Shown: in pieces, positions 23,869 through 27,347 of the stretch | Layout: each line of letters opens with the position of its first letter | Numbering within the stretch: the first letter of the stretch is position 1 | Virus record (IMG/VR): IMGVR_UViG_3300037584_000957 | Location: 1-27,347 of that record | From: a virus | Direction: 5' to 3' (one strand) | Length of the DNA: 27,347 bases | Notes under the pieces: generated by a model | Seen by the model: the letters and a program-made list of their open reading frames with translations, nothing else | Databases searched by the model: none | Told to the model about the DNA's origin: nothing | Program-made: the position numbers and the translations under genes

Positions 23869-24092
23869 CACAGCCTGCGCTTCTTCTTGACTGCTTGAGT
23901 TCTTACGGCTTGCGGTTTAACAAGATCCCAAGACATTAACTCTACATCAAGCTGATGTGCGGTTCCGAGAACGCGAGACATCGTGTTCTGCACGTAAATC
24001 ATCCCACCGTATCCGCACTGACGATGGTTATACCGCATCCACTCCATGGCGATGCAGTGCCGATACTGGGGCGGGTTGACCAATTCCAACAT
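23868..24092 (-). CDS. Unknown phage protein with His/Cys/Tyr-rich core; true start uncertain
   Basis: From ATG 24092 this gives 74 aa: MLELVNPPQYRHCIAMEWMRYNHRQCGYGGMIY..., ending in a very basic tail (KKKRRL). The frame stays open far upstream of that ATG and the upstream residues look like protein (ELKYDPANPNLYCDLREWR), yet there is no in-frame ATG, GTG or TTG there. All other junctions in this operon overlap or nearly touch, while ATG 24092 would leave a 50-nt gap. The real protein may therefore begin upstream by an unusual start or by a -1 shift from the preceding gene. Cys, His and aromatic residues cluster as in a small metal-binding or structural fold. Function unknown. Confidence 0.6.
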   Translation of the reverse strand: MLELVNPPQYRHCIAMEWMRYNHRQCGYGGMIYVQNTMSRVLGTAHQLDVELMSWDLVKPQAVRTQAVKKKRRL

Positions 24093-24142
24093 CCGCCATT
24101 CTCTTAGATCACAGTATAGGTTTGGATTAGCAGGGTCATACT

Positions 24143-24448
24143 TTAGTTCTGGTTCTTCAGCATTATCTCTATCAGTTGCTGGAGCTTCGCGTCGGACGCT
24201 TTCGCTGTCTCGCTCTGTTCCGCCAATGAATCTACGATAGCCTCTATTTTTGTCGCATTGACTGCTGCGAGTTTTCCCGTGGCTTGGGCCTCTTGTACGG
24301 TCTTCTCAACAACAGCTTCAATACGAGCTACTTCGTCCTGTGTAGCCTGTGCTTGCGCCTGACTAGCGCCCCATACAACGGCACCCGAAAGTACAGCTAG
24401 AAATGCTGGCAAGGCCCATGTTGGGACTCGGATTCCTTCATCTGACAT
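24143..24448 (-). CDS. Membrane-anchored coiled-coil protein, lysis region
   Basis: A 101-aa protein with ATG 24448 and a strong GGAGG 5 nt upstream. A single hydrophobic helix at about 11-28 (WALPAFLAVLSGAVVWGA) is followed by a long Ala/Gln/Glu helix (36-98) with heptad-like spacing, ending MLKNQN. This layout, an N-terminal anchor and a coiled coil, is that of an inner-membrane spanin (Rz-like) or a virion membrane protein. No outer-membrane partner with a lipobox was found next to it, so the spanin idea is weak. The gene starts one base after the upstream stop. Confidence 0.65.
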   Translation of the reverse strand: MSDEGIRVPTWALPAFLAVLSGAVVWGASQAQAQATQDEVARIEAVVEKTVQEAQATGKLAAVNATKIEAIVDSLAEQSETAKASDAKLQQLIEIMLKNQN

Positions 24449-24449
24449 A

Positions 24450-24692
24450 TCAACCTCCTAAAAATTGTGGCACCAAGATGCTCACTACAATTAAACCAAT
24501 AATCCACCATAGCCTGTTAGATACAGTGTCTATTTTCGCTTCAAGCTCATCAAACCGCCTAGACCCACTTGCAAGGCGTTCCTCAATACGCAGGTAACGC
24601 TGCTCACATACTTGCTCGTGAGTAGAGATTTGGTTCAATGCCTTATCACCTTTGTCCAAGCCCCATTCCTCTGCCATCGCTAGATAGCACAT
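24450..24692 (-). CDS. Coiled-coil protein with C-terminal membrane anchor (XhlA-like layout)
   Basis: An 80-aa protein at ATG 24692 (alternative ATG 24677, MAEEWG). Residues 20-60 are a charged helix (EQRYLRIEERL, FDELEAKIDTVSNR), followed by one transmembrane segment at about 61-78 (LWWIIGLIVVSILVPQFL) and a Gly end. Hemolysin XhlA-type and several phage holin-associated proteins have the same order, a short coiled coil then a C-terminal anchor. It starts two bases after the stop of the 53-aa gene. A lysis role is inferred from layout and neighbours. Confidence 0.68.
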   Translation of the reverse strand: MCYLAMAEEWGLDKGDKALNQISTHEQVCEQRYLRIEERLASGSRRFDELEAKIDTVSNRLWWIIGLIVVSILVPQFLGG

Positions 24693-24694
24693 AG

Positions 24695-24856
24695 TTACTC
24701 TTTGGCTTTACCCACATTTAGAGCGAGGGCTTCAATAACCGGATACACATATTTTGCGAGGAATGCGTCATCCTTTGGAGTGGGCGTGGCGGCGCACACA
24801 GCAGATGCAACGACTGACAAAGTGGTCAAAGTGGTTACGATTTCAAGCAAACTCAT
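24695..24856 (-). CDS. 53-aa hydrophobic phage protein, holin-like small ORF
   Basis: A short gene easily missed by length filters. ATG 24856 shares a base with the preceding TAA (TAATG) and has AAGGA about 7 nt upstream; it ends at TAA 24697-24695. The product opens MSLLEIVTTLTTLSVVASAV (hydrophobic helix, residues ~3-22) and continues with TPTPKDDAFLAKYVYPVIE and LALNVGKAKE. I recognise the TPTPKDD...LALN-GKAK pattern from small proteins near lysis and tail genes in many phages. Holin or membrane-associated function is likely but unproven. Confidence 0.78.
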   Translation of the reverse strand: MSLLEIVTTLTTLSVVASAVCAATPTPKDDAFLAKYVYPVIEALALNVGKAKE

Positions 24857-25101
24857 TAGTGTTCCTTGAAGCCTTCGGGCAGACCTTGTGCAGTCTCAGG
24901 CTCTTCTACTGTCTGGACACTTTCGGCAATGCTTTGGGTATAGGCTTGCAGTAACACGTTACGCTCTGCGATCTGCTGTTGCAGTGCAGCGATTTCACGA
25001 CGGATCTCTGCGACTCTAGCAATGTGAGCCTGAGTCTCGACCTTCAGATCGCCAAAGTTGTACTCTTCGTCGTTGATTACGATTGTCTGTACTTCGCTCA
25101 T
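24856..25101 (-). CDS. Small coiled-coil phage protein, DUF6447-like
   Basis: An 81-aa protein. ATG 25101 (MSEVQTIVINDEEYNFGDL) shares its base with the upstream TAA and has AGGAG upstream; a GTG two codons earlier is possible but less likely. The opening short strand pair (TIVINDEEYNFGDLK) followed by one long helix rich in Ala, Glu, Gln and Arg (AEIRREIAALQQQIAERNVLLQAYTQS) matches the small phage proteins labelled DUF6447, as I remember them. The end is acidic. It sits beside the tail-fibre gene, so a fibre-related assembly role is possible; unverified. Confidence 0.68.
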   Translation of the reverse strand: MSEVQTIVINDEEYNFGDLKVETQAHIARVAEIRREIAALQQQIAERNVLLQAYTQSIAESVQTVEEPETAQGLPEGFKEH

Positions 25102-25463
25102 TACCACGGCACTCCTGTAGCTTGTGTTGCGGCACGATCAATCTGCGCTTGAACCTTTGCGGTACGTTCAGCTTCAATGCGAGCTTTATACTGGGCAGCG
25201 GTTTCGTCTTCGGGGCCGCCTGTGCTCGGGCCTTTGTTTTGATCGTAGATCCAGCCCAGCACATCGCTTTCTTTGAGATCCGCATAGGCAATGTAATCGC
25301 TGCTCGACGCATCGTAAGTGAAGCGAGCTTTACCGCCTTCTGTTGCAGTTTCGCCACCTTCGCCATCGCTTGCTGCGACTAGGCTCCAGTAAGCCAGAAT
25401 GACGCCACCATCAGCGTCAACGTGGGTCATATTGTTGACCGACCAAGTTGTGTTTATAGCCAT
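25101..25463 (-). CDS. Tail-fibre-adjacent conserved phage protein, 120 aa (DUF7936-like)
   Basis: ATG 25463 has AAGGAG 8 nt upstream and starts 12 nt after the tail-fibre stop. The opening MAINTTWSVNNMTHVDADGG and VILAYWSLVAASD is a pattern I know from marine cyanophage-type and related phages, downstream of tail-fibre genes; I believe it corresponds to DUF7936, unchecked. A beta-rich N-half is followed by DVLGWIYDQNKG and a C-terminal helix (QYKARIEAERTAKVQAQIDRAAT). Position suggests a fibre-associated or assembly protein. No enzymatic residues are seen. Confidence 0.7.
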   Translation of the reverse strand: MAINTTWSVNNMTHVDADGGVILAYWSLVAASDGEGGETATEGGKARFTYDASSSDYIAYADLKESDVLGWIYDQNKGPSTGGPEDETAAQYKARIEAERTAKVQAQIDRAATQATGVPW

Positions 25464-25475
25464 TTGCTATTCTCC

Positions 25476-27347
25476 TTAACCAATTTTCACCGCGACAAAC
25501 GGTCTGCCATCCTCTTCCGTAGCCCAAATTTTACCAACACAAAGCTGATACTCTTCAAATGTAGGTGAAGATTTTGCTACCGCTTTTATCCCGCTTCCAT
25601 CAGCCTCTGGGTAAACATAATCGCCTACATTAAAAGAACCTGTGATGTTTACTGGAACCTGACCACTAAACGCTATTCTGTCTTGTGATGCTCTGAGAGC
25701 ATTGTATTCATCACTTAACGGATTTATGTACTCAGAACTATCAGGATCACTTTGTTCTGGAGTCATCCAGTTGTCACCGCCAACATAGCTAGGATCAGTA
25801 GATTTGATTACAAAACTAATCGCATCTGCGAATACATCCGTCAATTTGCCGTTTACATCAACACCGACAACATCACCTTTGGCAATAGCGCCGCAACCGT
25901 CTGCTTTCGTCATATACTCAGCGTAGTCGGCTCCAGACGCATTGATTGTTCCAGCGGCACTAATCGACCTCAAGTTGCCACTATCTCTTGACAAAAGCAT
26001 CAAGCCCCCAGCGTTTGAGCTGCCTGACAACCCGTTGACAGAGTTTGTGTCAGCGAGCGTAACTGAAGTCCCCGGCATACCTGTGCCGGAAGCTGCTAAA
26101 CGCTTTGTTATGACACCCACACTGCTTATCCGCATACGCTCGTTTAGAGAGCCGCCAGTAGCTGTCTGAAAAACTAAATCCGCCGCGTTTTCATTAGTGC
26201 CTTCTGCTTCCCCCTCAATTTTTGCTACGACATCACCGCCAGTGCCGCTGATCTGCATACAAAATTCTATTTTTGCGAACTCGCCGCCATCTGCTACGTT
26301 GCCAAACCCAAACAAACTGAGTGAGGCTGGCGCTGTAGCGTTAGCGTCATTGATAACGCGAAGCTGGCCCAAACTGCTGCCGTATGTAGAGTTGCCAAGG
26401 GTAAGAGAGCCATCCGAACCAATCCGCATACGTTCTGCCCCGACACTCCCATCAGAACTACTGCCAGTGAATTGCAGTATCCCAGCGGTAGAGGTGTCAG
26501 CACCGTAAAACCTAATTTGAGAAATAGCAGTGGTGTCCTGACCAATCTTGAGTCGTGACGCACCGTGTGCTGTATTTTGTCCAGTGAAGGTTGCCGCACC
26601 CCCTACTGTTAACATAGTCCCTGTGTCAGTCGTACCAGTACCAATAGCGACTCTATTAGTGGATGCTTCGACAAACAACATATTAGAGTTGCCATCAGAC
26701 TCAACGCGGAAGTCGATGTCATTACTGTCTTCATTGAAAACTGTGCCTACACTGCCGGTCAAATGAAGGAAATTTCTAAGCGTTCCTGCCCTCATTGCGT
26801 TCAGTTGCAGTTGCCCATCTTCACTGCCGTTAGAGACATCTGTCGCCACAGTAGCAATAGAAGCATAGGTCGTAGCGTTGTTTGCGTCATCAAGACCTTG
26901 GAAATTAATAAGACCCAGCTCATCGTTATCAGCGGCAGAACTAGCAGAAGCCCTATACAGACTCATAACTGGGCCACCATTCGCATCTGTGTCAGTGCTT
27001 ACTAGGACTAATTGAGCGGTGTTGTCTCCGTTAGCGATATTTACAGTGCCACCATAATCTACATTTTGCCCAATGTTGATATGGTCGTTACCAGCATCGA
27101 CATTAAACAAATTAGCATTGTTGTTGCTCTCTATGCGAAAGCCTTGGTCATCGCCGTTTTCATTAATAATAACGTCAGCGTTGCTGACCCTCATTCTTTC
27201 AGCCACGGTTCCGCCGTTAGCTGTGTTGAATTGGATCACCCCATTATTTACGGCGCTACCAGTAATAATCCCGATACTGCCAATCGTGGCGTACCCACTG
27301 TTGTAAACCTGCCCAAGAAGGTAGTTGCCGTCACCAGCAGTTGCAGA
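25476..27347 (-). CDS. Tail fibre / tailspike protein with C-terminal autoproteolytic-chaperone-like domain (5' end cut)
   Basis: The frame is open to the right edge, adding residues such as GDGNYLLGQVYNSGYATIG upstream of a GTG at 27239, so the N-terminus lies outside. More than 600 residues are visible. Three copies of ERMR(I/V) and two copies of a block of the form FR(I/V)ES..(N/G)xN..FV or FNVDA..I.IG are typical of trimeric phage fibres. The C-terminal part holds GADYAEYM followed by DVVGVDVNGKL, close to the DYAEY motif of Peptidase_G2 intramolecular chaperones that cut themselves off after folding; this link is inferred. It should bind the host surface. First visible gene of the late operon. 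Confidence 0.85.
   Translation of the reverse strand, partial: SATAGDGNYLLGQVYNSGYATIGSIGIITGSAVNNGVIQFNTANGGTVAERMRVSNADVIINENGDDQGFRIESNNNANLFNVDAGNDHINIGQNVDYGGTVNIANGDNTAQLVLVSTDTDANGGPVMSLYRASASSAADNDELGLINFQGLDDANNATTYASIATVATDVSNGSEDGQLQLNAMRAGTLRNFLHLTGSVGTVFNEDSNDIDFRVESDGNSNMLFVEASTNRVAIGTGTTDTGTMLTVGGAATFTGQNTAHGASRLKIGQDTTAISQIRFYGADTSTAGILQFTGSSSDGSVGAERMRIGSDGSLTLGNSTYGSSLGQLRVINDANATAPASLSLFGFGNVADGGEFAKIEFCMQISGTGGDVVAKIEGEAEGTNENAADLVFQTATGGSLNERMRISSVGVITKRLAASGTGMPGTSVTLADTNSVNGLSGSSNAGGLMLLSRDSGNLRSISAAGTINASGADYAEYMTKADGCGAIAKGDVVGVDVNGKLTDVFADAISFVIKSTDPSYVGGDNWMTPEQSDPDSSEYINPLSDEYNALRASQDRIAFSGQVPVNITGSFNVGDYVYPEADGSGIKAVAKSSPTFEEYQLCVGKIWATEEDGRPFVAVKIG

Noticed and set aside
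24143-24448. Firm call as an inner-membrane spanin (Rz)
   Set aside because: Layout fits, but no lipobox-bearing partner is nested or adjacent, and similar anchored coiled coils occur in virions.
1-27347. Prophage or integration signals (integrase, attachment site, tRNA)
   Set aside because: No tyrosine or serine recombinase, no tRNA-like cloverleaf and no flanking host genes were seen in the window.

Overview
This is a fragment of a tailed double-stranded DNA phage genome, most like the podovirus-type phages known from marine environmental sequence. The evidence is a phage replication module, a long late operon with a lysis cassette (GH24 endolysin and 3TM holin), a tail fibre, and several very large virion proteins of types I know from marine phage contigs. 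I see no rRNA, tRNA, integrase, transposase, CRISPR array or host housekeeping gene. The host cannot be read from the sequence. Both ends are cut inside genes.

Layout. Positions 1-4603 are on the + strand and form the replication module: the tail end of an unidentified acidic protein, a four-cysteine phage protein of unknown function, a gp2.5/DUF2815-like single-stranded DNA-binding protein with an acidic tail, a 946-aa primase-helicase (AEP primase, zinc cluster, DUF927-like helicase) and a small unknown gene. A structured, terminator-like spacer (1438-1541) separates the SSB from the primase. A hairpin (4658-4696) lies between the converging gene sets.

Positions 4702-27347 are on the - strand and form one late operon read from right to left. 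It starts with a tail fibre (cut by the right edge), followed by small fibre-adjacent proteins, then a run of small membrane proteins. These include a 53-aa gene, an EF-hand two-helix protein and a GTA-type 3TM holin, and the run ends in the endolysin. Next come a 613-aa structural protein, two small structural proteins, and five genes ending in the internal-virion (ejection) type: 1819, 231, 336, 622 and 2064 aa. Nearly every junction is a 1-nt (TAATG type) or 4-nt (ATGA) start/stop overlap, so translation is probably coupled through the whole operon.

The genes fit one infection cycle: primase-helicase and SSB copy DNA, the late operon builds the tail and the contents ejected with the DNA, and the embedded cassette lyses the cell. 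Terminase, portal and capsid genes are absent and presumably lie outside the window. The least ordinary features are the repeat-laden 1819-aa protein, a homologous-looking module shared by the two giant proteins, a metalloprotease motif in the 2064-aa protein, an EF-hand in the lysis region, a gene whose reading frame extends upstream with no start codon, and the alternative hairpins before the primase.
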